DNA from: Methylobacterium soli
Lineage (GTDB): Bacteria > Pseudomonadota > Alphaproteobacteria > Rhizobiales > Beijerinckiaceae
Direction: 5' to 3'
DNA length: 64,000 bases
Assembly (NCBI RefSeq): GCF_008806385.1
Contig: NZ_VZZK01000017.1
Coordinates: 34,177 to 98,176, forward strand
Both the position numbers and the translations under genes were made by a program. The notes beneath the pieces are model-generated. The model did not search any database and had not been told where the DNA came from. It worked only from the letters and a program-made list of their open reading frames with translations. Positions 35,773 through 44,935 of this stretch are shown one piece after another. Position 1 is the stretch's first letter. Each line of letters begins with the position of its first letter.

Positions 35773-36417
35773 ATGCTCAGCGGCTCAGCAGTCTTGCGGG
35801 TTTCGTTGCTGCTCCTCGCAGCCGGCTGCCTCGCCGCGCTCGTGCAATTCTACTGGCCGCAGATGGGGACTGAGCCCGCGCCGCGCAGCACGGTGCCGTC
35901 GCGGCCGTCGCCCACGGATCCGGGCCGCAGCGAGGTGCGCCGCGTGGAGCCGCCCCCCGCGCCGGCGCCCAGTCCCGCGCCTGTCCCCAGCCCTGCGCCG
36001 AGCCCTGCGCCCGCGCCCGGCCCTGCGCCTACCCTTGCCCCCGCGCCCAGTCCTGCCCTCGTGCCCGCCCCGGACATGCAGCCCGGCGACACGGCCCGGA
36101 CGGCCCCGCAGCCTCCCGCGCCCGCCGTTGCGCCATCCTCCGCGCCGGCCCCGCGCCCGGAGCCCGCGCCCGACACGGCCCTGTCGCCGGACCAGGACGG
36201 CGAGCCGGTGGCCGAGGGGGCGAACCCGCGGGCCGTCGCGCTGGTCGATCTCAACACGGGCTCCCTCGCGGAGCTGAACCGGCTGCGGGGCGGCGGCAAT
36301 ATCGGCCGCGCCATCATCCAGCGCCGGCCCTACAGCTCGGTGGACCAGCTCCTCAGCAAGCGCGTCCTCAGCCGCTCCACCTACGAGCGGATCAAGGATC
36401 AGGTCACCGTGCAATAA
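35773..36417 (+). CDS. membrane-anchored helix-hairpin-helix (ComEA-like) protein
   Basis: A 214-residue protein preceded by AGGGGAGG. It has one N-terminal membrane helix (VLRVSLLLLAAGCLAALVQFYW), a long Pro/Ala/Ser repeat linker (PAPSPAP-type, about residues 55-135) and a C-terminal helix-hairpin-helix domain (VDLNTGSLAELNRLRGGGNIGRAIIQRRPYSS...LLSKRVLSRSTYERI). The topology is that of ComEA, which binds incoming DNA in the periplasm. In alphaproteobacteria such proteins also occur without competence genes, so a DNA-uptake role is only an inference. Confidence 0.7.
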   Translation: MLSGSAVLRVSLLLLAAGCLAALVQFYWPQMGTEPAPRSTVPSRPSPTDPGRSEVRRVEPPPAPAPSPAPVPSPAPSPAPAPGPAPTLAPAPSPALVPAPDMQPGDTARTAPQPPAPAVAPSSAPAPRPEPAPDTALSPDQDGEPVAEGANPRAVALVDLNTGSLAELNRLRGGGNIGRAIIQRRPYSSVDQLLSKRVLSRSTYERIKDQVTVQ

Positions 36418-36603
36418 CGCGTTCGGGCCGATGCGTTTGGGCCATCACGCCCGGATGCCGGGGGCTCGCGGGACCGCCCCGTGGAGGACGGCGCCGGATC
36501 ACTTCCGCCCGCCGCTCTGGCGCGGCACACGCCGGGTGCCTATGGTGCGTGCGAGCGCGATCGCACGCGACGGTCGCTCCGTCGACAGGCCGAGGAAAGT
36601 CAC

Positions 36604-36819
36604 ATGCTCACCCAATCCGGCAGCGCGATCCTGCGCGATGACCTGGGCGTTCAGGAGACCACCGAGACGGACAACATCGTCCGCTGGGACGGCGAGAAGC
36701 TCTACGTGGAGCACGACGTCTACCACAACGGGCAGCTCGTCCACCGCAAGTACCGCCGCAACGTTTCGGAGCCCGTCGCCCAGGCGCTCCTCGCCCTGAT
36801 CAACCGCGCCAAGCAATGA
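36604..36819 (+). CDS. conserved hypothetical protein, 71 residues
   Basis: MLTQSGSAILRDDLG..., with GAGGAAAG upstream. The middle reads RWDGEKLYVEHDVYHNGQLVHRKYRRN. Its stop overlaps the start of the DUF3016 gene (ATGA), so the two are probably translationally coupled. Function unknown. Confidence 0.65.
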   Translation: MLTQSGSAILRDDLGVQETTETDNIVRWDGEKLYVEHDVYHNGQLVHRKYRRNVSEPVAQALLALINRAKQ

Positions 36820-37448
36820 GGCGCCCGTCCGGGCGGGCGCTGCCGGGGGGCTCGGCTCCGAGGCGGCTTCTCCGCAGGGGCCTCCTGGCCCGCACGGGCC
36901 TTCTGATCCGCACGGGGCTTCTGGCCCTCTGCACGCTCCCGGCCCTGGCCGACCCCGCCACCGCGCAGGGGAGCGTCCGGCCCAGCGATGCGGCGCAAGG
37001 CGATGGTCCACGCGTCAACATCCGCTACGTGGCGCCGGAGCGCTTCACCGATGCCGAGAACCGCTTCACCTCCGGCCCGCCCCTGCGGGTGACGCTCGCC
37101 GAGATGACCCGCATCCTCGAGGATCTCGCCCGCCCCCGCCTGCGGGCCGGCGAGACCCTCGACCTCGCGGTGCTGGACATCGACCTCGCGGGGTTCGAGC
37201 AGCCGAGCGCGGCCCTGCCGACGGGCCTGCGCGTGGTGCGCGACGTGACCCCGCCGCGCATCCGCCTCGCCTACACGCTGCGGCGCGGGCGGCGCGTGCT
37301 GGCGCAGGGCGAGGACGTCGTCACCGACATCAACTTCCTGCTCACCAGCAACGCGCGCTTCTCCACTGGGCCGCTCTACTACGAGCGCGCCGTCCTGCGG
37401 GACTGGTTCGCGCGCCGCTTCCCCGAGGGACGCCCGACGCGGGATTGA
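36816..37448 (+). CDS. DUF3016 family exported protein
   Basis: A 210-residue protein with an unusually long Arg/Leu-rich N-terminal signal region (cleavage probably after TAQ), then the DUF3016 pattern: VNIRYVAPERFTDAEN, ILEDLARPRLRAGETLDLAVLDIDLAGFEQP, and the closing DINFLLTSNARF..LYYERAVLRDWFARRFP. Predicted periplasmic; biochemical role unknown. Start overlaps the preceding stop. Confidence 0.75.
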   Translation: MRRPSGRALPGGSAPRRLLRRGLLARTGLLIRTGLLALCTLPALADPATAQGSVRPSDAAQGDGPRVNIRYVAPERFTDAENRFTSGPPLRVTLAEMTRILEDLARPRLRAGETLDLAVLDIDLAGFEQPSAALPTGLRVVRDVTPPRIRLAYTLRRGRRVLAQGEDVVTDINFLLTSNARFSTGPLYYERAVLRDWFARRFPEGRPTRD

Positions 37449-37553
37449 GGGGCTGGCCGGGCTCGCCCGAGACGCCCGCCCCCCGCCGGGTCGCGCGCGG
37501 CCGCATCGTCAGGGTCGGGGCGGCCGCTCCTGGCCGGCCCACGAGGGAGCTCC

Positions 37554-38369
37554 ATGCGGCGCATCGCCCAGATCTCGGACCTGCATTTCGGCCGCACCGA
37601 CCCGGCCGTGGTGGAAGGCCTCGTCCGGGACCTGAATGCCGACCCGCCGGACCTGATCATCGCGTCGGGCGACTTCACCATGGCGGGGCGCCGCGTCGAG
37701 TACGGCGAGGCGCGCCATTTCCTGGCGCGGCTGCCCAAGCCCTGGATCGCCGTGCCGGGCAACCACGACATCTCGCCCTTCCACCTGGCGCAGCGCTTCC
37801 TCCGGCCCTTCGCGCGCTACCGGCGCTTCATCGCGCCCGAGACCGAGCCGACCTTCCAGGACGCGGAGATCGGCGTCGTCTGCCTCAACACCGTGCGGAC
37901 CTGGGCGCCCGAGCGCGACTGGTCGCAGGGCAAGATCCACCGCTGGCAGATCGCCAGCGCGGAGGCCCGCCTCAAGGCGATGCCGCCGCACCTGTTCAAG
38001 ATCGTGGTCGGCCACCATCCCTTCATGCCGCCCCCCTGGGACGAGGAGGCTCGCCTCGTCGGGCGGGCCGACAAGGCGCTGGCGGCCTTCCGGCGGGCCG
38101 GCGTCGGGCTGACGCTCGCGGGCCACCTGCACCGGCACTACGCGCGCTTCGCGGAAGCCGCGGGCGACGGCCCGGAGCGCGTCGCCGTCGACCGGGGCGA
38201 GATGCGGGGCGGCCGGGGGCGGCTCCTCGCCGTGCAGGCCGGCTCCGCCACCTCCACGCGCCTGCGCGGCAACGAGCCCAACGCCTATAACCGCATCGTC
38301 ATCGCGGACGGTCTCGCCACCGTGACGGTCCGGCTCTGGACCGGCCGCGACTGGGCGGACGCGGCCTGA
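37554..38369 (+). CDS. calcineurin-like metallophosphoesterase (CpdA-like)
   Basis: A 271-residue cytosolic phosphoesterase with all dinuclear-metal motifs in order: DLHFG, GDFT, GNHD, GHHPF and GHLHRH. The pattern MRRIAQISDLHFG and length match the CpdA/Icc group of 3',5'-cyclic nucleotide phosphodiesterases. Substrate not proven; an adenylate/guanylate cyclase gene occurs elsewhere in the window (50684-52672). Confidence 0.9.
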   Translation: MRRIAQISDLHFGRTDPAVVEGLVRDLNADPPDLIIASGDFTMAGRRVEYGEARHFLARLPKPWIAVPGNHDISPFHLAQRFLRPFARYRRFIAPETEPTFQDAEIGVVCLNTVRTWAPERDWSQGKIHRWQIASAEARLKAMPPHLFKIVVGHHPFMPPPWDEEARLVGRADKALAAFRRAGVGLTLAGHLHRHYARFAEAAGDGPERVAVDRGEMRGGRGRLLAVQAGSATSTRLRGNEPNAYNRIVIADGLATVTVRLWTGRDWADAA

Positions 38370-38569
38370 ATCCGGAACCGCAGACTGAGTATGCGCGCAA
38401 GTCTCCGCCGCACACAATCCAACATTTGTTAGAACACGCACTGTACGAAACCGACCTTACCAGCGCGTCTTGATATCGACACAAAACAATACTCAAAAAT
38501 TCACAGACATGGCCATGCTTCATGGCTGTGATGATTGGTCGATGCGTCACACGTGCGTCGGAGTGCTCG

Positions 38570-39115
38570 ATGAAGACCTTGGGGATCGCGGTGGCCGTGG
38601 CGGCTCTGGGCTGCCTTGCGGGAATCCAGGCGGCGGAAGCGGCTCATTGCCGGCCCGGCAAGTACTATCGTCCCTCCCGCGGCGTCTGCGTCACCGAGGC
38701 GGCCTTCCGGCGGGATGTCCGCCACGTCTCGCACCAGCGGGCGAGCCGGCATGCCGGGCGCCGGGCCGAGCGCGTCCGCGTCGTCTACGTGGAGCGGCCG
38801 GTGCCGGTCTATGTCGAGCGCGCGGCGCCGCGCCCCGCGCAGACCGCCGAGGCGGTCGCGCCGGCTCCGGTGGTTGCAGCAGCTGCGATCGCGGCCGCGC
38901 CGGTCGCGGTCGCGACTCAGAACGTCGCGCCGGTCGCGGGCCCCGTCGCGAGCGCGCAGCAGGTCGCGGCCGTTCAGGCCGGCCCGGCGCCGGCCGCGTC
39001 CGGACCCGCGGAAGCCGAGATCCGCACGATCGCGGCGATCCCGTTCCAGGCGGTGGGCCAGCAATCCCTCAACCCGCTGCCGCCGAGGACGCGCGGCTGG
39101 GAATGGTCGCGCTGA
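38570..39115 (+). CDS. exported Ala/Val-rich protein, unknown function
   Basis: A 181-residue protein with signal peptide ending AAEAAH, a cysteine-containing HCRPGKYYRPSRGVC segment, a VYVERPVPVYVERAAPRP repeat, then a low-complexity Ala/Val/Pro/Gln linker and a conserved-looking end NPLPPRTRGWEW. Probably periplasmic or surface. An AT-rich leader (38400-38530) precedes it. Confidence 0.65.
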   Translation: MKTLGIAVAVAALGCLAGIQAAEAAHCRPGKYYRPSRGVCVTEAAFRRDVRHVSHQRASRHAGRRAERVRVVYVERPVPVYVERAAPRPAQTAEAVAPAPVVAAAAIAAAPVAVATQNVAPVAGPVASAQQVAAVQAGPAPAASGPAEAEIRTIAAIPFQAVGQQSLNPLPPRTRGWEWSR

Positions 39116-39238
39116 GCGCGTCGCGAGGACCCTGCCGGCCACAGTGACCGGCGCAACCCACGAGCCTCTCTCGAACCTGGAGGGCGGCCGCTGCGCCCGG
39201 CTCCGGAGCCTTCGTCGAAGCGCGCGGGCCGCGCCGCC

Positions 39239-39871
39239 TCAGCCCTCGGCCCAGTCGTGCCCGGCGATCACGGCCTCGACCGGGCGGCTCCAGGTGGCGG
39301 GCTGGTCGGAGGCCCCGGTGCCGAGGGCGCATTGGACCATGACGCTGTCGCACCAGCGCCCGAACTTGTAGGCCACCGAGGGCAGCATGCCGACGCGGGC
39401 GAAGCCGCAGGCCTCGTGCAGGCGCAGGGACGCCTCGTTCTCGGCGTCGATATAGCCGATCATCTGGCGGTAGCCGCCGGCCGCGCAGGCCTCGATCAGG
39501 GCCGGCAGCAGCTTGCGGCCGATCCCGGCATGCAGGTGCTCGGGATGCACGTAGATCGAGTGCTTCAGGGTGTAGCGATAGGCCGGGCGCTTCCGGAACG
39601 GCACCGCGTAGGCATAGGCCGCCACCACCCCGCCCCGGTCGGCGACGAGGTGGGGCAGGCGCTTCTTGCGCATGCTCTTGCGCCGCTGCTTCAGGTCGTC
39701 GGGCAGGAGGCGGTCCTCCTGGTAATCGCCGACATCGCCGATGCCGCGGCCGATATGATGGGCGTAGATCGCCATCATGGCCGGGACGTCGGCGTCGGAG
39801 GACGGGCGGATCACGATGTCGCCGCAAGGTGCGGGCCCCGCGGCAGCCGTGGGGCTGAGGCCCTCGGCCAT
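39239..39871 (-). CDS. GNAT N-acetyltransferase (Pat-like)
   Basis: A 210-residue acetyltransferase opening IVIRPSSDADVPAMMAIYAHHI, with the acetyl-CoA loop HAGIGRKLLPALIEAC and the closing YIDAENEASLRLHEACGF typical of the phosphinothricin/small-amine group. The ATG overlaps the TGA of the upstream decarboxylase gene (ATGA), so they form one translationally coupled unit. An amine product of the decarboxylase is an attractive acceptor (inference). Confidence 0.9.
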   Translation of the reverse strand: MAEGLSPTAAAGPAPCGDIVIRPSSDADVPAMMAIYAHHIGRGIGDVGDYQEDRLLPDDLKQRRKSMRKKRLPHLVADRGGVVAAYAYAVPFRKRPAYRYTLKHSIYVHPEHLHAGIGRKLLPALIEACAAGGYRQMIGYIDAENEASLRLHEACGFARVGMLPSVAYKFGRWCDSVMVQCALGTGASDQPATWSRPVEAVIAGHDWAEG

Positions 39872-42213
39872 CAGGCGCCCTCGCGCAGGACGTAGGTGTA
39901 GAAGCGGATGCGCCCGTCCGGATCGACCTCGCGGTAGACGCCCTGGATCTCGGCCTCGAAGCCGGGGAACAGGTTGGCGGAGCGCTCGAACATCTTGAAG
40001 TAATCCAGCATGGGCTTTGCGCGCTCGTCCAGCCGCTCGCCGGGCAGCACCGTGCCGATTCCCGGCGGGTAGACCAGAAGCAAGGTCGTCGCCACGCGGC
40101 CCTCCGCCTCCGCGATCGGCACGTAATCGACCTTGTTGCGGGTCAGCATCTGGGCCGCGTCCTTGGGCGGCATCACCATCTCGGGCAGGTGCCCGGGCTC
40201 GAACTGCTTGCGCTGCAGGGCGCTCGTCCCGGATTCGCGGTGGAAGGCGTGGAAATCCGCGCAGAGGTCGCGCAGGCGCACGCCCCGGTACCGGTTCGGG
40301 CGCCGCCGCACGAATTCGGGCATCGCCTCCTCGAGGGGCACGTTCTCGTCGTGCAGGCGCTTGAAGGCGACGAGGCCCGAGATCAGCGTGCCGGCCTTCG
40401 ACGATTCGACGCCCGGCGTCAGCAGGAAGAGCAGCGAGTTGAGGTCGTTCTTCTCGGCCACGATCCGGTTCTCGCGCAGGTACTGCGCGACGATCGGGGC
40501 CGGCACGCCGTGCTCCGCATAGGCGCCCGTCGCCCGGTCGAAGCCGGGGGTCAGCACCGTCAACTTGTTCGGGTCCGTCATGGCGTAGCCCGGCGCCACA
40601 TGGGTAAAGCCGTGCCAGGTGGCGCCGGGGGTCAGCTCCCAGTAGCGCGGGTCGCTCGCGAGCTCGTCCGTCGAGACGCTCTCCCACGCGACCTCCCCGC
40701 CCTCGGGCCCCGCCACCACGTCCGGCACGAAGGGATCGAAGAACCAGCGCTGGACGGGGTCCTCGCGCTCCTCGAACTCGCGCCGGATCGCCCGCACCTT
40801 CTTGCGCCACTCGATGCCGAGCCGGATCGTGTCGTCCCACAGGATCATGCCGGAGCGCCCCTTCATCATCTGGGCGCCGACATCGAGGGAGGCGAAGAGC
40901 GGGTAGAAGGGCGAGGTCGAGGCGTGGACGAGGAAGCTCTCGTTGAGCCGCCGGTGCTCGACGCGCCGGGTCTGCCCGCGGATGTGGCTGTCCTTGGTGT
41001 GGATCTGCGAGGCCTGGCTGAAGCTCGCGAGCTGCTTGTGGGTGGATTGGGTCGCGACGATCCCGGGGGAGGTCTCGTCGAGGCCCTTGAGCCCCATGGC
41101 GAAGCGGCCGGCGAAGAGCGGGTGGAACTTCATGAAGCCCGCCCAGGCCTCGTCGAACAGGATGTAGTCGCAGAGATGCCCGATCTTCGCGAGGATCTGG
41201 CGCGCGTCGTAGATCGTGCCGTCATAGGTGCATTGCTCGATGACCGCGACCCGGAAGGGCCGCTCGCGGCGCCAGGCCTCCTTGTCGGCGACCAGGGGGT
41301 TGCGGCGGATCTTCTCGCGGATCGCCGTCTCGTCCAGCGCCTCGTGGTACATGGGGCCGATCAGCCCGTAGGCGTTGCGGTCGGTCTCCAGGAAGATCGG
41401 GATGCCGCCGCCGAGGAAGAGCGCCCCGTGATGGGCCGCCTTGTGGTTGTTGCGGTCGAACAGGACGAGGTCGTCCTCGGCCACGAGCGCCGAGAGCACG
41501 ATCTTGTTCGAGGCCGAGGTGCCGTTGAGGACGAAGTAGGTCTTCTCCGCCCCGAAGATCTGGGCCGCCTCCTTCTGGGCCTTCAGGGCCGGGCCCTCAT
41601 GGGTGAGAAGGTCGCCGAGATCGAGCACCGAATTGTCGAGGTCGTCGCGAAACACCGCCTCGCCGAGATGCTCGACGAAGATCCGTCCGATCGGCGAGCG
41701 GTTGTAGAAGATGCCGCCGTTATGGCCCGGGCAGGTCCAGAGCTGGTTGCCCTTCTCGGCATAGTCGACGAGGGCGCCGAAGAACGGCGTCTTCAGGGTC
41801 TCGGCATATTGCGTCACGCGCGAGACGAGGCCGCGGGCGATGAATTCCGGGGTTTCCTCGGCGAGGAAGATGTAGCCGTCGATGAAGTCGAGGAGCTCGA
41901 CCGGGATGTCCTCGAGGCGCTTGCGCCGAACCATGATGACGATCGGCATCTCGAGGCCGCGCTTGCGCATCATGTTGATGAGCGCCGCCGCCTTGCCGTC
42001 GAGGCCGCGCTTGCCCCAATCCACCACCATGCAGCCGATGGCGGCGTCGGTCTGGACCGCGATGGCCGCGTCCTCGACGCGCCGGGCCCGCACCACCTCG
42101 AAGCCGCGCCCCTCCACCGCCGCCACGATCTGCTGGACCCGCACCCCTTCGAGATCGTCGGGATCGAAGTTCGGCGCGCACATCAGCACGGTGAAGCGGC
42201 GGTGAAAATCCAT
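39871..42213 (-). CDS. PLP-dependent Orn/Lys/Arg decarboxylase
   Basis: A 780-residue fold-I decarboxylase of the large inducible type: N-terminal receiver-like wing domain (residues 1-125), PLP domain with the Schiff-base Lys393 in QSTHKQLASF, DEAWAGF with the PLP-binding Asp, and C-terminal domain with LLVYPPGIG. It makes agmatine, cadaverine or putrescine, consuming a proton; the substrate cannot be fixed from sequence alone, though arginine or lysine is most usual for this length. Coupled to a downstream acetyltransferase. Confidence 0.92.
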   Translation of the reverse strand: MDFHRRFTVLMCAPNFDPDDLEGVRVQQIVAAVEGRGFEVVRARRVEDAAIAVQTDAAIGCMVVDWGKRGLDGKAAALINMMRKRGLEMPIVIMVRRKRLEDIPVELLDFIDGYIFLAEETPEFIARGLVSRVTQYAETLKTPFFGALVDYAEKGNQLWTCPGHNGGIFYNRSPIGRIFVEHLGEAVFRDDLDNSVLDLGDLLTHEGPALKAQKEAAQIFGAEKTYFVLNGTSASNKIVLSALVAEDDLVLFDRNNHKAAHHGALFLGGGIPIFLETDRNAYGLIGPMYHEALDETAIREKIRRNPLVADKEAWRRERPFRVAVIEQCTYDGTIYDARQILAKIGHLCDYILFDEAWAGFMKFHPLFAGRFAMGLKGLDETSPGIVATQSTHKQLASFSQASQIHTKDSHIRGQTRRVEHRRLNESFLVHASTSPFYPLFASLDVGAQMMKGRSGMILWDDTIRLGIEWRKKVRAIRREFEEREDPVQRWFFDPFVPDVVAGPEGGEVAWESVSTDELASDPRYWELTPGATWHGFTHVAPGYAMTDPNKLTVLTPGFDRATGAYAEHGVPAPIVAQYLRENRIVAEKNDLNSLLFLLTPGVESSKAGTLISGLVAFKRLHDENVPLEEAMPEFVRRRPNRYRGVRLRDLCADFHAFHRESGTSALQRKQFEPGHLPEMVMPPKDAAQMLTRNKVDYVPIAEAEGRVATTLLLVYPPGIGTVLPGERLDERAKPMLDYFKMFERSANLFPGFEAEIQGVYREVDPDGRIRFYTYVLREGA

Positions 42214-42299
42214 GGCGTTACGGCCCCCTGAGCATCGAGGCGCGCACCCTTAGGCGGGACTATGACGCTCGCATGACGAGGCGGCGATGCCCGCCCTCG

Positions 42300-42485
42300 C
42301 TACGACTTGGCCTCCCCGGCCGCTTCCCGGGCCAGGCGGAGGGCGCGCAGGCGCTGGGTCTTCACCTCGACGGCATTCTGCGTCGCCTCGTGGTCGGCCC
42401 AGGCGGCCGCGCCTGCGATGCTGCGCTCCTGCTGCTTGGCCGCACGGGTCTCGGCCCGGTCGCGAACGCCACTGTCGTTGGCCAT
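42300..42485 (-). CDS. small conserved hypothetical, 61 residues
   Basis: MANDSGVRDRAETRAAKQQE..., strongly preceded by GAGAGGAG. The entire protein is a charged Ala/Glu/Arg helix ending AREAAGEAKS. Cytosolic; no known domain. Confidence 0.65.
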   Translation of the reverse strand: MANDSGVRDRAETRAAKQQERSIAGAAAWADHEATQNAVEVKTQRLRALRLAREAAGEAKS

Positions 42486-42749
42486 CTTGGCTCCTCTCGC
42501 TGGGACAGTCGGATCCCGACAGATAGGGCGGCGAGCCAAAAAGGCTCATCCGGGTCTGATCGCGCGGTCCTGCGCGCTGGCCCTGCGCGGCTGCGAAGCC
42601 GCGTCCCGCATCAGTCCCGGGTTGCCGCGGAGGGGCCCCGGAATCCGGACCGGGGGCGTGCCGGCGCCGGAACCGAGCCCCGGCTCGCGCCTTCTCCCCA
42701 GCGAGGATCCCTCGGGAGACAGGTCGGACGAGACGCCAGGAGACACCCG

Positions 42750-42953
42750 ATGAACCGCGAGCCAGACACCCCGCGCCGGCAGGCCACCCCCACCGCCCCG
42801 GAAGGCCGGCAGGCCGACCGCGACGCAGAGCCCGGTCCGCATTCCCCGCCCCCCGCCCGGAGCACCGAGAAGGGCCCCGAGAGCGGCGGCTACGAGCGGG
42901 GCCAGCACGACAGCGCCCCCACCAACCGCAAGGGCGGCTACGGCGCCGGCTGA
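42750..42953 (+). CDS. small disordered hypothetical protein, 67 residues
   Basis: Starts MNREPDTPRRQATP after AGGAGA. Rich in Pro, Gly, Arg and Glu, ending GGYERGQHDSAPTNRKGGYGAG. Probably intrinsically disordered. No function known. Confidence 0.55.
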   Translation: MNREPDTPRRQATPTAPEGRQADRDAEPGPHSPPPARSTEKGPESGGYERGQHDSAPTNRKGGYGAG

Positions 42954-43069
42954 GGCGCGGAACCTTCGCGGTTGGCCGAGGCTTGCCGGACAGGCCTCGC
43001 GGATGCGCCCGCCCCGCGGATGCGCCCGTGGCGGGAATCCAGCACGCGGCGGGCCCCTGGAGAATGCGG

Positions 43070-43318
43070 ATGAGCTTTGGCGTCACCGGCCTTCACGGCC
43101 TCGAACAGCAATTCGCCGCGGAGACCATCGCCGATGGCGAGTTCGGCGTCAGCGTCCGCCAGGGCGGCGATCAGATCGTGCTGATCCGCCTGCGGGACGG
43201 CTCGGAGGCCAATGCCCGCGCGCTCGCCGACCTGCTCGCCGAGAAGGCCAGTGCCGTGATGACCCCCTCGGTGGTCCAGGCGATGCTCGACGAGGCAATC
43301 CTGCCGGGTTCCGCCTGA
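43070..43318 (+). CDS. hypothetical protein, 82 residues
   Basis: MSFGVTGLHGLEQQFAAETIADGEFGVSVRQGGDQIVLIRLRDGSEANARALADLLAEKASAVMTP (in part), a compact alpha/beta sequence with good coding character. GGAG precedes the ATG; a second ATG at 43064 is possible. No recognised family. Confidence 0.6.
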   Translation: MSFGVTGLHGLEQQFAAETIADGEFGVSVRQGGDQIVLIRLRDGSEANARALADLLAEKASAVMTPSVVQAMLDEAILPGSA

Positions 43319-43374
43319 GGGGCCGCGACCTCCGGGCGGGCCCGAAGGCTTTCCGGCGCGCGGAACCGCGCGCC

Positions 43375-44268
43375 CTACCGCAGCACCAGGAGGGCCTGCG
43401 CGACCTCCGCGATGGCGGCGTTGCGGGCCTCGCTCGAGGCCGTGGAGCCGGTGAGATAGGCGGTCACCAGGATGGGCTCGCCGACCGGCGGCGCCAGGAG
43501 GCCGACATCGTTGGCGGTGCCGTTCTCGCCGGTGCCGGTCTTGTCGCCGACGCGCCAATCGGCGGGCAGGCGGGCGCGCAGGCGCGTCGCCCCGGTCTTG
43601 TTGTCCCGGAGCCAGCCGAGCAGGCGCGCGCGGGACGCGTCGGACAAGGCCGACCCGCGCAGGAGGCGCTGCAGGGTGTCCAGCATCGCGCCGGGCGTGG
43701 TCGTGTCCCGGGGATCCTCCGGGCGCGCCTCGTTGAGGTCCGGCTCGGTGCGGTCGAGGCGGGTCACCGGATCGCCGAGGGAGCGCAGATAGGCGGTGAG
43801 GCCCGACGGGCCTCCGATGGCCGAGAGCAGCAAATTGCCGGCGGTGTTGTCGCTGAGGGTGATGGCGGCCGCGCACAAAGCCTCCAGCGCCATCCCGCCC
43901 TCGCCGACCCGGGGCTCCGTGACGGGCGAGTAGGCGACGAGATCGGCCGCATTGTAAGTGACGCGCCGCTCCAGGCTCTCGCGGCCCGCATCGACCCGCG
44001 CCAGGACGGCCGCCGCCGCGAGGAGCTTGAACGTGCTGCAGAGCGGGAAGCGCTCCTCGGCGCGATGCCCCGCCCGAAGCCCCGTCTGAAGATCGAGCAC
44101 GCCGACGCCGAGCCGGCCCCCGCTCCGCGCCTCGATCTCGGCAAAACGCCGCCGCAGCGCCTCCGCCTGATCGGCGGCCGAGGCCGCGCGCGGCCACGCG
44201 CCGGCCAGGCCCAGGCACGCGCTTGCCGCGCCCAGGATCGCGCGGGTGAAAACCCGTCTGCTCAGCAT
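43375..44268 (-). CDS. class A beta-lactamase
   Basis: A 297-residue periplasmic serine beta-lactamase with a Tat-type signal (SRRVFTRAILG, cleavage near ASA). Motifs: Ser78 and Lys81 in CSTFK (Ambler S70-K73), Ser139-Asp-Asn (SDN130), Glu175 in EPDLNEA (E166) and Lys243-Thr-Gly (KTG234). A cysteine stands just before the catalytic serine (position 69), as in KPC/PenA-like enzymes, but the partner Cys238 is Gly, so no carbapenemase-type disulfide is expected. Likely intrinsic chromosomal enzyme; spectrum unknown. Confidence 0.93.
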   Translation of the reverse strand: MLSRRVFTRAILGAASACLGLAGAWPRAASAADQAEALRRRFAEIEARSGGRLGVGVLDLQTGLRAGHRAEERFPLCSTFKLLAAAAVLARVDAGRESLERRVTYNAADLVAYSPVTEPRVGEGGMALEALCAAAITLSDNTAGNLLLSAIGGPSGLTAYLRSLGDPVTRLDRTEPDLNEARPEDPRDTTTPGAMLDTLQRLLRGSALSDASRARLLGWLRDNKTGATRLRARLPADWRVGDKTGTGENGTANDVGLLAPPVGEPILVTAYLTGSTASSEARNAAIAEVAQALLVLR

Positions 44269-44441
44269 ATCGAACCCCTCGCGTGCCGGCCGCAGACTGA
44301 CCCTCACCGCGTCGCGATGACGGCGGGGCGCGCCGACCGGCTCGGGCCCGGAAACGGGCGGGCCAATGCCGGATTCAGCCCGCATTGTCGGGGCCGGAAG
44401 GCCGCGGGCGCGGCCTCCCGATCCTCGGAGCGGCACCCGGC

Positions 44442-44747
44442 TCAGTAATACGGCCGAGGTCCGTAGAAGCCGTAGGGCCGGTCATAGGGCCGCGGGCGGG
44501 CATAGCCGTAGCCGCCATACACGACGGGACGGCGCCAGTAGGGACGCGGACCCCAATTCGGACGGCAGCGGCCCCAGGGGTTGAGGTGGGCGCCGGGGCC
44601 GCAGGACCAATCGACGTTCCGGATCAGGGCCTCCCCGCCGGACGCGGCGAGCGGCGCGGGCGCCAGGGGAGCCGCGCTCGCGACGCCGGCGACACCCAGG
44701 CTGCCGGCGATCACCGCAGCCATCCCAAGCACGTTCACGTGCCTCAT
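44442..44747 (-). CDS. GCG_CRPN-type small exported protein
   Basis: A 101-residue protein with signal peptide (cleavage near ASA), then the signature SCGPGAHLNPWGRCRPN and a Tyr/Pro/Arg-rich tail (YGGYGYARPRPYDRPYGFYG). This prefix-plus-repeat layout is widespread in Methylobacterium and Bradyrhizobium. Function unknown, envelope location likely. Confidence 0.8.
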   Translation of the reverse strand: MRHVNVLGMAAVIAGSLGVAGVASAAPLAPAPLAASGGEALIRNVDWSCGPGAHLNPWGRCRPNWGPRPYWRRPVVYGGYGYARPRPYDRPYGFYGPRPYY

Positions 44748-44935
44748 GACAGGATCTCCTCAGATGTCCGGCGACGGCCTCGGCCGTCCCGGCGAGGCAG
44801 AAGCTGCACCCCCGCGAATGAACCGTTCCTGACCCAACCTGGACGGTTTTGCGGCACGGTCCCGGGCCGGCCGGGACCCTGACGGGGAACGCCCGCTCCC
44901 AGGCTGCCGCGCCGGCGACGGAGGGGATGCGGGGC

